DNA of 64,000 bases from Impatiens glandulifera (Eukaryota; Streptophyta; Magnoliopsida; Ericales; Balsaminaceae): the NCBI RefSeq assembly GCF_907164915.1, contig NC_061863.1:37607382-37671381 (forward strand), given 5' to 3'. Positions 1 through 10,871 of this stretch are shown in pieces. The position numbers and the translations under genes were made by a program. The notes under the pieces are model-generated. The model had not been told where the DNA came from. It was given only the letters and a program-made list of their open reading frames with translations, and made no database searches. Each line of letters begins with the position of its first letter. Position 1 is the first letter of the stretch.

Positions 1-2
1 TT

Positions 3-359
3 CTTATATGTGCTGAAAATAAGTCCAGATGGACCGATAGCGACTCAAAGGACTCATCTGGTGAAAGTGATACAGAAGATGTCACATGCTTGATGGAAGA
101 TGATCAATCCAAGGTAAATGATCTTCCCTCACAAGAGTTTACCAATGATGAGTTAACTGTTGCACTCAATGATATGGCCATTGAGTACAAGAAGTTATCA
201 GACTCTTTTAATGAAATGAAAGTAAAATATGAGACTAATATCTCTTCTTCATCTCAAATTTCTGAACCAAATGTTTATGAAAATAAAGTGGTTGAGCTCT
301 CATCTGAGAATGAGATGCTCAAAGAAAATATACAAACTCTATCTTCTGAAAACAATTAG
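3..359 (+). pseudogene. gag: gag C-terminal fragment (copia element 1)
   Basis: Open from the window edge to a TAG at 357-359. The protein starts Ser/Asp-rich and continues into a Glu/Lys-rich segment with the pattern DELTVALNDMAIEYKKLSDS, which fits a coiled coil. The same region is found in the gag of element 3 (around 52500-52760) with similar spacing, which supports the assignment. The zinc knuckle that should precede it is outside the window. The stop after the coiled-coil segment is premature, because related sequence continues past it. Confidence 0.75.
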
Positions 360-890
360 TTAAACTATAATGTTAGTGCTTGGACAATGTCTGGAGAAGC
401 TGTCAAATATTAGATTAGTCTGTTGAAAGTTGTTGGATCCAAATCCGGTTTAGGATAGCAATAACCTAAACCAGTCCTATAAGAAGTTAAACTCATCAAC
501 TGACAAGCTTAATCCAATAAGCTTTGTCAAAGGAATTCAATTAACACTGAAACTGATCCACTCCATGAGGAGATAGATTTAAAGGATAAGATAACTTATG
601 TTCCGCCAAATGTTAGCTGGCTGAAAATTAAGTTAACGCAACCAGCAAATATGACAATCTAAAACCTTACACAAAATCAAGGATTTTTAAAAGAAAATCA
701 TCCTATAAAGCTAAGAGATTAGTGGCTAGCAGGAAGACGTCTGTTAATTCTAAATCATACGCATTAATCACAACACAAAATGAGAAATCCATTAAAATAA
801 CTCAAATATGGATCCCTAAGGGACATATTGACCGAGGACCCAAGTGAATGTGGGTACCAAATGATCTTAAATATTATTTTGTGTAGGTAC
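360..890 (+). pseudogene. gag-protease spacer remnant (element 1)
   Basis: Broken coding sequence matching, piece by piece, the better preserved spacer of element 3 at 51999-52316. Shared stretches include a segment like DPLHEE (near 560-580), PPNVSWLK (near 603-625) and an IWIPKGHIDRGP segment (near 805-840). It carries stops and frameshifts. No enzymatic domain is expected here. Confidence 0.65.
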
Positions 891-892
891 AT

Positions 893-1222
893 TTGTGTAA
901 TTTCCAGGAGGATTCTGTTTGGTATCTGGACAACGGTTGTTACAGACACATGACAAAAAATAAATGGCTTCTAACTGATATAACAAACTGTTCAGGCCCT
1001 AAGAGCACCTTTGGTGAAAACAAGAAGGGTAAGACCATGGGTAAGGGTAAGATTATCCATGGTAATCTAACCATTAACGATGTTTTACTTGTTGACAATC
1101 TGTGTTACAACCTGATTAGCATTAGTCAATTATGTGGTAATGGTTTGTCGGTTGATTTTCAAACTCATGCATGCTTGGTTAAGGATCAACAGGGTAATAA
1201 TTTGCTGATCTTATGTGTATGA
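893..1222 (+). pseudogene. pol (PR): copia protease fragment, catalytic motif altered
   Basis: Retroviral-type aspartic protease that would cleave the Gag-Pol polyprotein. The family signature VWYxDSGCSRHMT is recognisable at about 910-955, but the catalytic Asp-Ser-Gly reads Asp-Asn-Gly and the usual Ser-Arg reads Tyr-Arg. The C-terminal half keeps the typical segment DVLLVDNLCYNLISISQLC. It ends at a stop at 1220-1222, just before the GAG-pre-integrase region. Element 2 (10035-10346) has the same domain with an intact DSG. Confidence 0.8.
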
Positions 1223-1224
1223 TT

Positions 1225-1565
1225 GCCAAAAATGACCAGAAATGGTTATGGTTTAAAAGATTAAACCATCTAAACTTTAAAACCATCAACAACATTTGTT
1301 CGCATAATTTAGTGTTCGATTTACCTAAATTATAGTTTTCTTAGGAAAAAGTTTGTCCTGTTTGTCAGTTAGGCAAACATGGAAGATCATCGTTCAAAAG
1401 TAAAGGGAAATTTCAATCAAGCCGTTGCTTAGAACTTTTACACATGGATCTGTTTGGTTCAATTCCTGTAAATATCTCATTCAAAAGTAAATGAGATTTA
1501 CCCTAGTAGTTATTGATGAATTTTCACGATTTACATGGGTAGTATTTTCATTCAAAAGCCAGAAG
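1225..1565 (+). pseudogene. pol (INT): GAG-pre-integrase and integrase start, truncated
   Basis: A degenerate + strand reading shows the zinc-binding pre-integrase pattern HLNFKTINNI followed by CPVCQLGKH (about 1265-1385). The start of the integrase core follows, LELLHMDLFGSIPV (about 1428-1470) and then VVIDEFSRFTWVVF (about 1505-1550). Stops near 1336 and 1345 break it. Similarity ends at about 1565, which looks like a deletion joining integrase to the 3' non-coding region; RT and RNase H are absent. Confidence 0.75.
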
Positions 1566-1880
1566 GTTCTCCACTGTGTTCTCCGGGTGGGTAGGCTCAA
1601 GTCGAAAAAGTGAAAAAGGGAAGCCTCAAATTCGGCTTTAAGTTTAGCCTTAGACTTGGCCGTAGACACCATTTCCGAATGATGTTAAAAGGGGGGAAAG
1701 AGAGGGAAAAGATTAGCCTTAGATTTAGGGGGAAGGAAATCTTTTGATGTTTTTGAATGTTTTTTATTTATTTAAAAAATATTCCTGATGTTATTGATCA
1801 TTCGATGTCTATCTTTTAATGATAATGTACTTATCTTTAATCTTTTATTTATGTTTTAACATCATCAAAAATGGGGAAAT
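1566..1880 (+). other. 3' non-coding region with multiple polypurine tracts
   Basis: No coding similarity recognised. Purine-rich runs with G5-6 cores lie at about 1686-1735, and the tract next to the LTR is AAAAATGGGGAAAT at 1867-1880. Several polypurine tracts upstream of the 3' LTR are a described trait of plant Sireviruses. The tract at 1867-1880 would prime plus-strand DNA synthesis. Confidence 0.6.
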
Positions 1881-2034
1881 TGTTGAGTCAATTTATTTTG
1901 ACTAACGATATTTTGATGATGAACTTGTGTAAAACTTAAATAAGAATGAAATTAAGCCAACTAATTGTTTTTGTGAAGGTGCATCAAAAGTTAGACTTAG
2001 CTAGAATTAGGTTTTTTTAGACGTGTTGGTTATT

Positions 2035-2560
2035 AGACATACGACTAGTTAGACGTACAATCTAACAGATACGTGGTTAGACGTGCAGTCTAACAGACAC
2101 GTAGTTAGACGTGCAGTCTAACAAATATGTGGTTAGACGTACAGTCTAACACATATGTAGTTAGACGTGCAATCTAATAGATACGTGGTTAGACGTGTAG
2201 TCTAACAGATACGTGGTTAGGCGTGTAATCTAACAGACACGTAGTTAGACGTGCAGTCTAACAGATACGTAGTTAGATGTGTAGTCTAATAGATATGTGG
2301 TTAGACGTGTAGTCTAACAGACACGTAGTTAGACGTGTTGTCTAACAGATACGTGGTTAGACGTGTAGTATAATAGATGAAAGTTAGACAAAGGGAGTTT
2401 AACTCCTTCAGACTAGTCTGAAGGGACACGTAGTTAGACGTGTCGTCTAACTCCATTAGACTTGGTGGTCTAATGGATCCTGCTACTAGACGGGGGCGTC
2501 TAACTTCATTAGACTTGGTAGTCTAATGGAGCACGTCTAATGCCTCTCTTCAGTAGTTGC
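2035..2560 (+). repeat. palindrome-rich tandem array in LTR U3 (TTAGACG/GTCTAA)
   Basis: About a dozen degenerate copies of a ~28-bp unit, each holding a short hairpin of the form GTTAGAC-GTGCA-GTCTAAC. The left part is regular (2035-2370); the right part has longer spacing. Related arrays occur in the LTRs of element 3. Confidence 0.85.
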
Positions 2561-2859
2561 TTGAAGTTAGCATCCGTCTACCCACGATCAACTAGATGTA
2601 CGCTACTCCTACTCCACTAATCCGTGCAGATCAGTACGACAGCCAGTTGCATCCAATGAATGAATGCCGCATAAGTAAATATTCTTTCCACTAATTGTTC
2701 CTTGTAGGACAATCCTAGAAGAACATTTCGCGCACTTCCAGATTGGTACGGCCACGATCTCTATGCACAGTGTCTGTTGTACCTGTGTACTATGGAGGCT
2801 TTCCAATAGGTGTTTTCCACGTTTCAATGCAGAAGATTCGACCGTTGGTACTTATTCTC

Positions 2860-2867
2860 TATTTAAA
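2860..2867 (+). promoter_or_regulatory. LTR TATA box of element 1
   Basis: TATTTAAA in the context TTCTCTATTTAAAGATCC, downstream of the palindrome array and about 500 bases before the LTR end. This is the usual position for the retrotransposon promoter. At the equivalent place element 3 reads TACTTAAG in both LTRs. Confidence 0.55.
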
Positions 2868-3371
2868 GATCCTCAAGGATAACAGACAAGCTACCGTACT
2901 TACAATCCATCTTACGAATTGCTCACTTGTTTTGATTACTAAGTTTGTACATCAAGAGAGAGATAGAATCAAAACCCTGTCTAGCTGAGTAATATTCTTA
3001 AACCTTCAGTAAGTTGAACAAAGTCTGTTGATCTGTTCAACAGTTAGCTATCACTGAAACTGTATTTGATTCAAAGAAAAGTATAGTGAATCCTTCCAGT
3101 GGTTGGAAGAAGGGGTGACGTAAGAGAGTTTTGCTATGAACATCCATAAACAACTCTCTATGTCTTTTACATTATGTCCTTCGTTCTTTCTCTCGTTCTT
3201 AACTTCAAATCCAAGCAAACATTTCCGCACTTGAATCGCTTCATTAGTTTGCAAAGGTTTGTGAAGAATAGAAAGAGATATAAATCCTTAACATGATTTC
3301 TATCAAACTGTTTTCAGAAGTTGTCATCAATAGTTAGACCTCTACCTCTATTGGTGCCACTGATCTTGTCA

Positions 3372-4149
3372 TGCAGTCTAACAAATAAATTCAAAACATA
3401 AATTCGAATATAGGCATTTCGTTTCAAAATATAAAAAATCAAAAGTTTGAAAATTCGAATTTAAGCATTTCGTTTCAAAACATTTCAAAAACTCTAATCA
3501 ACCTATAATAAATTTGTGACATATATAGAACTTATATCCATCATTGAATTAACAGATTAACCCAGTTTTTACACATCCCATCACATGACAACAACTATAC
3601 GAAAATATAGGCAAAGAACTAGAATGATAAAAAGATAACCTAAAATTGACCTTAAAATATATCATATAGCTTAAGATTATTTGAAAACCAAAACCATATT
3701 TTTCAAATAAAATCCAAACTATAAATGAAATTAATAGACTAATAATAATGAATCAACATCTTCTAAACATCCACATTCCTTTGCCAAGAAAGTAATCCCA
3801 TAATACTCATAGATGAATTTCAAGGATGCAAAATCAGAAGAAGTTGTCAAAATTCTCGGTTAGAGAAGCTTATGAAGAAAATGTGAAACAATTCTATGGT
3901 GAATTTCAGAAGGAGAATAAATTCTGAATTTGATTAATAATTTGCAGTTCAATGAAAGAAGTGACTATATATCTTGAGAAATTGAAAAAATGGAAAGTTT
4001 GTTGTTGGTTTGGCATGGGAAATCATTAGATCAAAGAAACTTGTGGTCGACTAACAAAAAGTGGTATGGTCTACATAGATTATCCCTTGACAAAAATTCA
4101 TCATTTGGATGATTTAGAGGAATAGACCGACGACGCAAGATAGAATTTA
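3372..4149. other. AT-rich intergenic DNA
   Basis: No gene, LTR boundary or clear repeat recognised. A short direct duplication of a segment resembling GCATTTCGTTTCAAAA occurs near 3410-3480. The right end may include unrecognisable upstream parts of the LINE relic. Confidence 0.5.
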
Positions 4150-4766
4150 GAAATACATGAATATAACTGATGCTAATTGTCTAGTTAGTGAAGGGAACGA
4201 TGAAAGCATAAACCATTTATTTGGGGAATGATCATTCGTATCTATACTTTGATCTAATATTGTAAGGAATATGAACATCTCTAACTTCCCAAGAATATTG
4301 AATGAAATCAAAGAAATGATAATGATGAAAGGGAATAAGACAACCTCTTTGCAAATTTGCTGAAATGCTTATATGGAACACTGATCTATAATGTATGGAG
4401 GGAAAGAAATGTTAGAATTTATAGTAAAATGCACAGATACAATGGAGAAAGTCTGGTAAGATATATTTGCGGATGATAATGTACTAATTCATATTTGGAG
4501 AGGAATTTAGAAAAATGAAGAAAATTAGAGTCTAAGCCACTGTTGAAATATCTCCTATGGAATAGTCACAAGCAAAATTAGATTCAAAACGATTTAGGTA
4601 GTTTTTGTTTTTTGTAATTCTCTTTATTGTTTGTAATTTCGGGTTATTATTTGTTTCTTTGTGAAAGCTAGATCTTGTCTAGGTTTGATCATAACTCTCG
4701 AACTATTCTCCCACTTTTGAGTTTTTTTCAATGAAATGGCACTGAGTTGTTTTTCCAAAAAATATC
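4150..4766 (+). mobile_element. LINE relic: RT zinc-binding region and 3' UTR
   Basis: A broken + strand reading resembles the C-terminal zinc-binding region of plant LINE reverse transcriptases: a CLVSEGNDESINHLFGE-like piece at about 4178-4228 and, in another frame, a YNVWRERNVRIY-like piece at about 4390-4425. It is followed by the usual T-rich LINE 3' UTR, ending with an AATGAAATGGCAC-like segment at 4730-4743 and a short A run at 4756-4761. Stops and frameshifts abound. The 5' end cannot be placed. Confidence 0.6.
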
Positions 4767-5536
4767 CATATTCAAATTAATTAAAGAACACAAACTGAAA
4801 TATATAAAAGACTTTACTTGAAATTAGCCTTCAATGGGATAAAAATTCTCCACTAGTAATCTAAATATGTTCCAACACAACTCTATGTTTCTTAGCATCA
4901 CTCTCAGAATCAAAAGTCCTCTCAATGATCAAAAGAAACAACAAATAATGTTAGTGATTTTCTTACCCTAGAAACTCTATCCCTACAATTTTCATCACCA
5001 AATATAAAGCCAAGAGGGACCATTAATATCAAACTCAAATAACTAACCCTAAAACGAAATCAATTTACTCTTACTTGTAGGGAAATTTGGAGACTATACT
5101 TTGGAGTTCCCCATTGAAGAATCATCTTCATCGACGGTGGGATCTTCATATTGGGTAAATGTATAATCGATTTCCTACTTAATTGAAAAACTTAGGAGCA
5201 AAGAATCACAAATAAAAGATACAGTAAATAACATAATCATCACATAATATTTTACATGAAAAACCTTCTCAAATGAAGGAGTAAAAATAACGGGACTTTA
5301 TGCCCAATTCAAGATTCAGTATAATCATATATTTGAAATTCATGAACAAAGTGATGAACTCATCTTTACCATCGTAATTTCCTTCCTTTTACATAATTAT
5401 CATTTGGATGTGTTAATTAATTAGCTAACTAGCAGCATGCATGTGTACATGGGTTCCTTATATTTTTATAATATTATGGAGTTTAGGTCTCTAGCTCCTG
5501 AACATGTATGCCTTATTGAAGGAGACATTGTTCATT
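4767..5536. other. AT-rich intergenic DNA
   Basis: No gene or known repeat recognised on either strand. Ends at the inverted repeat. Confidence 0.5.
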
Positions 5537-6751
5537 CCCCTTCTTTATTATATTATTCTTATTCTCTCGACTAGAGCTCAAAATCGTGTATAAACATTTA
5601 TATTCAACTCGGACGAGTTGTGTTAGACTCTTAATCGTGTCGTGTCTCAATCTTATGCGTATAGTATCGTGTCTTGACTCACTAAAAATATTGTGATCCA
5701 CCTGTTTTTCTTGTTATGTTATTAATGTCCATGAGTTTAATCGTGTGTGTGCTAACTCGTGTTTAAATTCGTGTTTCGTGTTATTCCAACTACATCTGGT
5801 CATCATTTGTGTCGATGACATTTTCATGCGTGTTATGTCATGTTTTGACACACTTATTTAATTATTTATTTATATATATATTAAATTATATAAGTAAAAA
5901 TTATAAAATATGATTAATAATTTATTATTTTTTTTAATTTAGCAAATTTAAATTAATTTATAAGTTAAATGTGTTAAATATGTTATTTATAAAATTAATT
6001 AATATGTAAAATGTGAAGATATAAATTTTAACATATATATGTCACTTATTTAAAATATGTTTTAAAACATAGAAATAATTATCCAAATAAAATTAGTTAA
6101 ATTTATTGTTTAATATATTAATTTTTTAAAATAAATTAATAACTTAAAAAAATAAATTTAACTAATTTTATTTGAATAATTATTTGTATGTTCTAAAACA
6201 CATTTTAAATAATTGAGATTCAAATTATTATTTATAAAATTATATGTTAAAATTTATATCTACACATTTTATATATTAATTAATTTTTTAAATAAAATAT
6301 TTAACACATTTAACTTATTAAATTAATTTAAAATTTTTAAATCAAAATAAAATAATAAATTATTAATTATATTTTATAATTTTAACTCATATAATTTAAT
6401 ATATATATATATATATATTTAAATAAATAATTAACATGAGTGTGTCAATATAACACGCATGAATGGACATCGACACGACACAATAACCAAATGTAGTCGA
6501 AATAACATGAAACACAAATTTAAACCCAAGTTAGCAGAACATAAATAATATGAAACAAAAAAATTTGTAGATCATAATATTTTGAGCAGGTCAATAAAAG
6601 ATACGACACACAAAAAATTGAGACACGACACAACGCGACACAACACAACACGATTAAGAGTTTAACACGACTTGTTCGAGCCGAATAAAAACGTTTATAT
6701 ACGATGCTCAGCTCTAGTCGAGAAAATAATAATAATATAATAAAGAAGGGG
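5537..6751. repeat. 1.2-kb long inverted repeat (foldback-like)
   Basis: The outer ends are CCCCTTCTTTATTATATTAT at 5537 and its complement ending in AAAGAAGGGG at 6751. Reading inward, the two arms match over about 590 bases with scattered mismatches and small gaps, and the turn lies near 6110-6180. Outer thirds are rich in CGTGTCGTG-type sequence; inner parts are almost pure A/T. No coding potential and no clear target duplication. A foldback or MITE-type transposon with long terminal inverted repeats is the likeliest explanation. Confidence 0.85.
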
Positions 6752-6773
6752 AGTCTGTACGTGGATTTTATGC

Positions 6774-6883
6774 GGAGTGGTTTTCATTTCCTTTAGAAAT
6801 CCAGATTTGTCTTGTTTTCTTCCCCAGTGGAGTGGTTTTCATTTCCTTCAGAAATCCAGATCTGTCTTGTTTTCTTCCACAGT
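6774..6883. repeat. tandem duplication, 2 x 55 bp
   Basis: Two copies (6774-6828 and 6829-6883) beginning GGAGTGGTTTTCATTTCCTT differ at only a few positions. They create a small open frame that I do not regard as a gene. Confidence 0.85.
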
Positions 6884-6969
6884 TCCATTTTTATGGAAAG
6901 CTGACAAGACATTGAATTTCCTATATTTTGTTCGTTCTTTTTATAAAGTTATGGGCTCTCTTTATACAT

Positions 6970-7175
6970 TTAAAATATAGAAATGATTGGGAGATGAAAT
7001 TTAGGTGAGTAAATAAAAGAGGGAATGACATGGCCTAATCTGATTAGCTAAAAAATCAAATAATTTTTTTCATCTCTTTTCTCTCATTTTTTCATTTTTC
7101 CAACCAATGAGGTGATGCCAAGTCATTCCCTCTCCAAATTCTCTCTCCCTATTACTCTTCTTTAAAATATTACAA
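6970..7175. mobile_element. MITE-like element
   Basis: Imperfect terminal inverted repeats of about 60 bases. The left arm contains GGGAGATGAAATTTAGG then AGAGGGAATGACATGGC; the right arm, read in complement, contains GGGAGAGAGAATTTGG then AGAGGGAATGACTTGGC. The left arm has a small insertion. No coding capacity. Exact ends and target duplication are uncertain. Confidence 0.55.
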
Positions 7176-8750
7176 TTTTGTTAAACAAGTATTTTATTAT
7201 AATTCTATATACAATTATAATTGTAATAAAATAAAATTTTAAATATACATTAAGATCCAAAAATGTTTTTAAGCTATCAAAATGAAAATAAATTGATAAT
7301 TTAATAAAGTCAATTCAAATGGATATTATAGATATCAACATCACAAACTTGAAAATTAAATGAGTGAAAACAAATATTTTTCATATCAACAATCTTCTTC
7401 AAAAGTGAAGATAAAATGCTGAAATTTATAAACCATTCTTTTCATATTTTTATCTATTTCATCTAATAAATGTAAGAATTCATAGACTTGAAACCATGAC
7501 CATAGAAAGGTATAAATTATCCAAACGAGGCATGCCTATCCACTAGGGCCAATACTCAATGTATGTATTTTTCTCATTCCCTCTTAGAGTTGGGCAATGA
7601 GTTGGATAAATACGAATCGACAAGATCCAATACGATATTTATACGGAACGACAGGTCGATACGATCCAACACGATATTTGTACGGAACGACACAATACGA
7701 TATTCTCTCACTCGGGTCTTGGGTTGATACAATACAAGGACGAGACGACGCGATCACGACACGATGATGACTTTATACGATCGTAACACAGTTACGAGTC
7801 GACACAGACACAACACGAGTATAGACACGACACAAGTATAAACATGACATGATCATTAATATACACACGAAATGATATAAACACAATTAGTACATGAACT
7901 AAGCTACTCACATTAACATTCTCTAAACTATTACATTTTTATTCAATTAATAAATAATTTAATTTTATAAATGTAATATTTATAATTAAAATTAAACATA
8001 CTAAAATATAATTTTAATATTAACTTAAATAGTATAAATTATAATATATATATATATATATATAGAAATGTGAGTCTAGTGATTATTCTATTCGATATTA
8101 CTTTTATTAATTACTTTTTAATTTTTTTAATTTTTAATTATTTTTAATTTTTAATTATTTTTAATTTTAATTATTATTAATACATTAAATAATAAATATA
8201 TGATAATAGTTTTAATTTTAATAATATAATATTTATAATTTTTAACCACATTCCCATTTTTTTTTTCCAATTTTCTTACTCAAACTACTTACCTTTACAT
8301 TAACATTATTAAATTACCATGTCTCTCCTAGTAATTCATCACACATTTAATTGTTTATGATCAGAGAATTTTAAAATATCTTTACTCACTCCAAAATTCT
8401 ATAGGTTAATAAAAAAATTTACCAACAAAAAAAATTATAAAATAAAAAAATTAAATTAATTTTATTATTTAAATAAAATTAAAATTTATAAAATTAATAT
8501 AAATTAAAAAAAAATACAATAGTGAATAGTTATAAAAATATATTTTAACCTAAAAAATCTACAACAAATTTTAATTATATTAAATAAAAAATTAATAATA
8601 TATCAATTCTAAAAAAGAGTATCCACTACTTGTAACAATTGATTATACTATAAAATTTAAAAAAAATCTTAAATCACTTTAAAATTTTAATTTAATAAAA
8701 TATTTAAAAAAAGAAATCATATTTTATCATAAAAAATCTCTACGAGTTTT

Positions 8751-8786
<36 letters not shown>

Positions 8787-9035
8787 AATATCATATACCT
8801 AATTAAATAATTAGGTACAAATCTTATCTAATATTCTAAAAATTATAAAATTTCATATTATAAAATTTAACAAATTTAATATATATATATATATATATAT
8901 ATTTTTTAAATAAATTATAACTTTATTATAATAAATTTAACTAATTTGTTAGGTGAACTTAAACAAAGAAAAGAGAAAATTAATTAAAAAATAAATAATT
9001 AATTAACGTAAAAGAATATGCACAACATAATTTTG
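7176..9035. other. AT-rich intergenic DNA with microsatellites and an ACACGACA-rich patch
   Basis: No gene seen. Short (AT)n runs lie at 8041-8064, 8754-8782 and 8879-8901. The segment at about 7600-7870 is rich in ACACGACA/GATACGAT words like the outer arms of the 5537-6751 inverted repeat and includes a ~40-bp near-tandem duplication near 7620-7700; it may be a decayed single arm of the same family. Confidence 0.5.
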
Positions 9036-9039
9036 ATAA

Positions 9040-9530
9040 TATGGTTTGAACAAAACTATGTTAGGTTATTACTGTTGTGCAGGTAGAGATCTAAAGAAGA
9101 CTGACTATTCGGACATCGTCTAACTACTTTAGACGTGGTTAAAGGAAAGCGCAGTTAGACTTGGTCTAACTCCTTTAGAAGAGGTGTAAAGGGAAGCGCA
9201 TTTAGACGTGGTCTAACTCCTTTAGACATGGTCTAAAGGAAAGCATAGTTAGACGTGGTTTAACTCCTTTAGACGTGGTCTAAAGGGAAGCATAGTTAAA
9301 CGCGCTCTAACTCCTTTACACGTGGTTTAAAGGGAAGCACAGTTAGACGCGGTCTAACTCCTTTAGAGGTGACCTAAAGGTAAGCGCAGTTAGACGCGGT
9401 CTAACTCCTTTAAACGTAACCTAAAAGAAAACGTAGTTAGACGCGATCTAACTCCTTTAAACGTGGTCTAAAGGAAAGCGTAGTTAGATGTCGTTTAACT
9501 CCTTTATACACTTGTTTGTGAATTTTGTTC
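9040..9530. repeat. LTR-like palindromic array
   Basis: About eight copies of a ~47-bp unit of the form GTTAGACGTGGTCTAAC followed by TCCTTTAGACGTGGTCTAAA. This is the same TTAGAC/GTCTAA theme as the U3 arrays of elements 1 and 3, so it is probably a U3 fragment of a related copia LTR. Its orientation cannot be decided because the units are palindromic. It abuts the truncated integrase end of element 2. Confidence 0.7.
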
Positions 9531-9599
9531 CTCTGTCACTTTTAATTTTTATAATGCTTAAAGATTTCTCATTATTATTATTCTAAGAATTTTAATTAA

Positions 9600-10030
9600 A
9601 TTAACATCAGTTTGATCCTTAGATGCTAAAAATACTACGCTAGTAAACCTTGAGTAGTCATCAATTATAACCAGTGTATATCTAATTCCCCTAAACTAGT
9701 TACTAGAATTGGACCAAAACAGGTCCATATGTAGCAATTCCAGACATCTATCAGATTGGATATTTCATTTGTTTTTAAATGTTGATATGATTTGTTTGCC
9801 AATTTAACAAGCTGGGCAGACCTTGTCTTTAATAAATTTTAGTTTACGAATTTCAATTACAAGATTTTTTGTACAAATATTATTAATTATTTTAAAGTTT
9901 AGGTAATTAAGTCTTTTATGCCATAACCAGTTTTGGTCATTTTTGGCAATCAAACATACGGGATCGGAATATTTATTCTTTCAATCCATTTTGTAGGAGT
10001 TTCCTACTCTACTTCCTGTCAGCAGGGTGT
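9600..10030 (-). pseudogene. pol (INT): GAG-pre-integrase and integrase start, truncated
   Basis: The minus-strand reading gives LNYLNFKIINNI near 9910-9880, CPACQIGK near 9825-9800, LELLHMDLFW near 9745-9715 and YTLVIIDDYSRFT near 9680-9640. These are the pre-integrase zinc finger and the start of the integrase core. Stops interrupt it, and similarity ends near 9600 before the rest of the catalytic core. Confidence 0.7.
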
Positions 10031-10034
10031 TCCC

Positions 10035-10346
10035 CTACTGATCTCTAACAAGACATGCATGCTTGTGAAATTCTACTATGTGCCCATTATCGCACATTTG
10101 ACTTATGCTAATTAAATTGTAACATAAAATTTCTACCAATAACACATTATTAATAGTAAAATTACCGTGGACAATCTTACCCTTACGCATGGTTTTACCT
10201 TTCGAGTTATCACCGAAACTGATTTTTGGTCCAGTACATTTTGATATGTCCGTCAGCAGCCGACTGTTGCTTGTCATATGCCTGGAGCAGCCGCTGTCAA
10301 AATACCATACTGAATCTTCCAAGTTGCTGTCTTGTTTTACCTGCAC
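10035..10346 (-). pseudogene. pol (PR): copia protease domain, catalytic motif intact
   Basis: The aspartic protease signature VWYFDSGCSRHMT is complete (about 10310-10272), with the catalytic DSG retained. The C-terminal hallmark VLLVEILCYNLISISQMC follows (about 10140-10087). This is the best preserved protease in the window. It remains part of a dead element because flanking gag and integrase are broken. Confidence 0.8.
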
Positions 10347-10658
10347 ATATAAGCATTGACAACTTTGTTACCCATATTTATTTGGGTCCATGGTTAATTA
10401 GTCCATTGGGGATCCATACTTGAGTTATTTTTATGGATCTCCCATTTTGTGTTTTTAATATTGTATATGTTTTAGACTTGGCAAATTTCTTTCTGCTTGC
10501 TAATGATCTGTTAATTTTATAAAATGATTTTTGATAAAAACTTCATAGATTTCTGTCAGGTTTGTGCTTACTAGACTAGATGGCTGCCTTGTTTTTGGGC
10601 TTAAGCCAACTTGACTTTTGGTCAGTTAGCTTAACATATTTAATTTCATCTTTAAGAG

Positions 10659-10871
10659 TCAAATTATTATAGTTTTGATTAGTTCGATGTTAGTTGAATT
10701 TCCCTTGACGAAACTTATGAAATTAAGTTTGCCTTTTATCGGGTTCAACTTGTTGCAAGACTCAGTTGGATTGCCGCCAACAAATCCCAGACCAAATTTG
10801 CATTCGGTAGGCCTTTGATGATCATGCAAATTCATGAGAGCATTTTCAAACTTAGTCCATGAACCAATCAC
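10659..10871 (-). pseudogene. gag-protease spacer fragment (element 2)
   Basis: A 70-residue open stretch with a SWTKFENAL...QRPTECKFGLGF-type segment. From memory this type of segment lies between gag and protease in plant Sireviruses. The equivalent in element 1 is around 385-450. No enzymatic role is known for it. Confidence 0.6.

Larger units (their letters stand above)
1..3371 (+). mobile_element. Ty1/copia element 1 (Sirevirus-like), decayed, 5' part outside window
   Basis: Order seen on the + strand: gag C-terminal region, gag-pro spacer, protease, GAG-pre-integrase and integrase start, purine-rich tracts, then a 3' LTR. This order is that of Ty1/copia (protease-integrase-RT). Integrase similarity stops near 1565 and no reverse transcriptase or RNase H follows, so most of pol is deleted. 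The acidic coiled-coil-like gag tail, the long LTR and several polypurine tracts suggest the Sirevirus lineage; this lineage call is inference. Many stop codons show it is dead. The 5' LTR and most of gag lie beyond the left edge. Confidence 0.85.
1881..3371 (+). repeat. 3' LTR of element 1 (1491 bp)
   Basis: Starts TGTTGAGTCAA directly after the polypurine tract and ends TGATCTTGTCA. The last ~130 bases align by eye with the reverse complement of the LTR end of element 3 (53787-53910), including the segment around GAATAGAAAGAGATAT. The start also matches (TGTTG-GTCAA). It therefore belongs to the same broad LTR family as element 3 but is clearly diverged. The 5-bp target duplication cannot be tested because the 5' LTR is outside the window. 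Confidence 0.8.

Noticed and set aside
1481..1672. 63-codon minus-strand frame in element 1
   Set aside because: Antisense to the integrase remnant and crossing the deletion junction; no domain.
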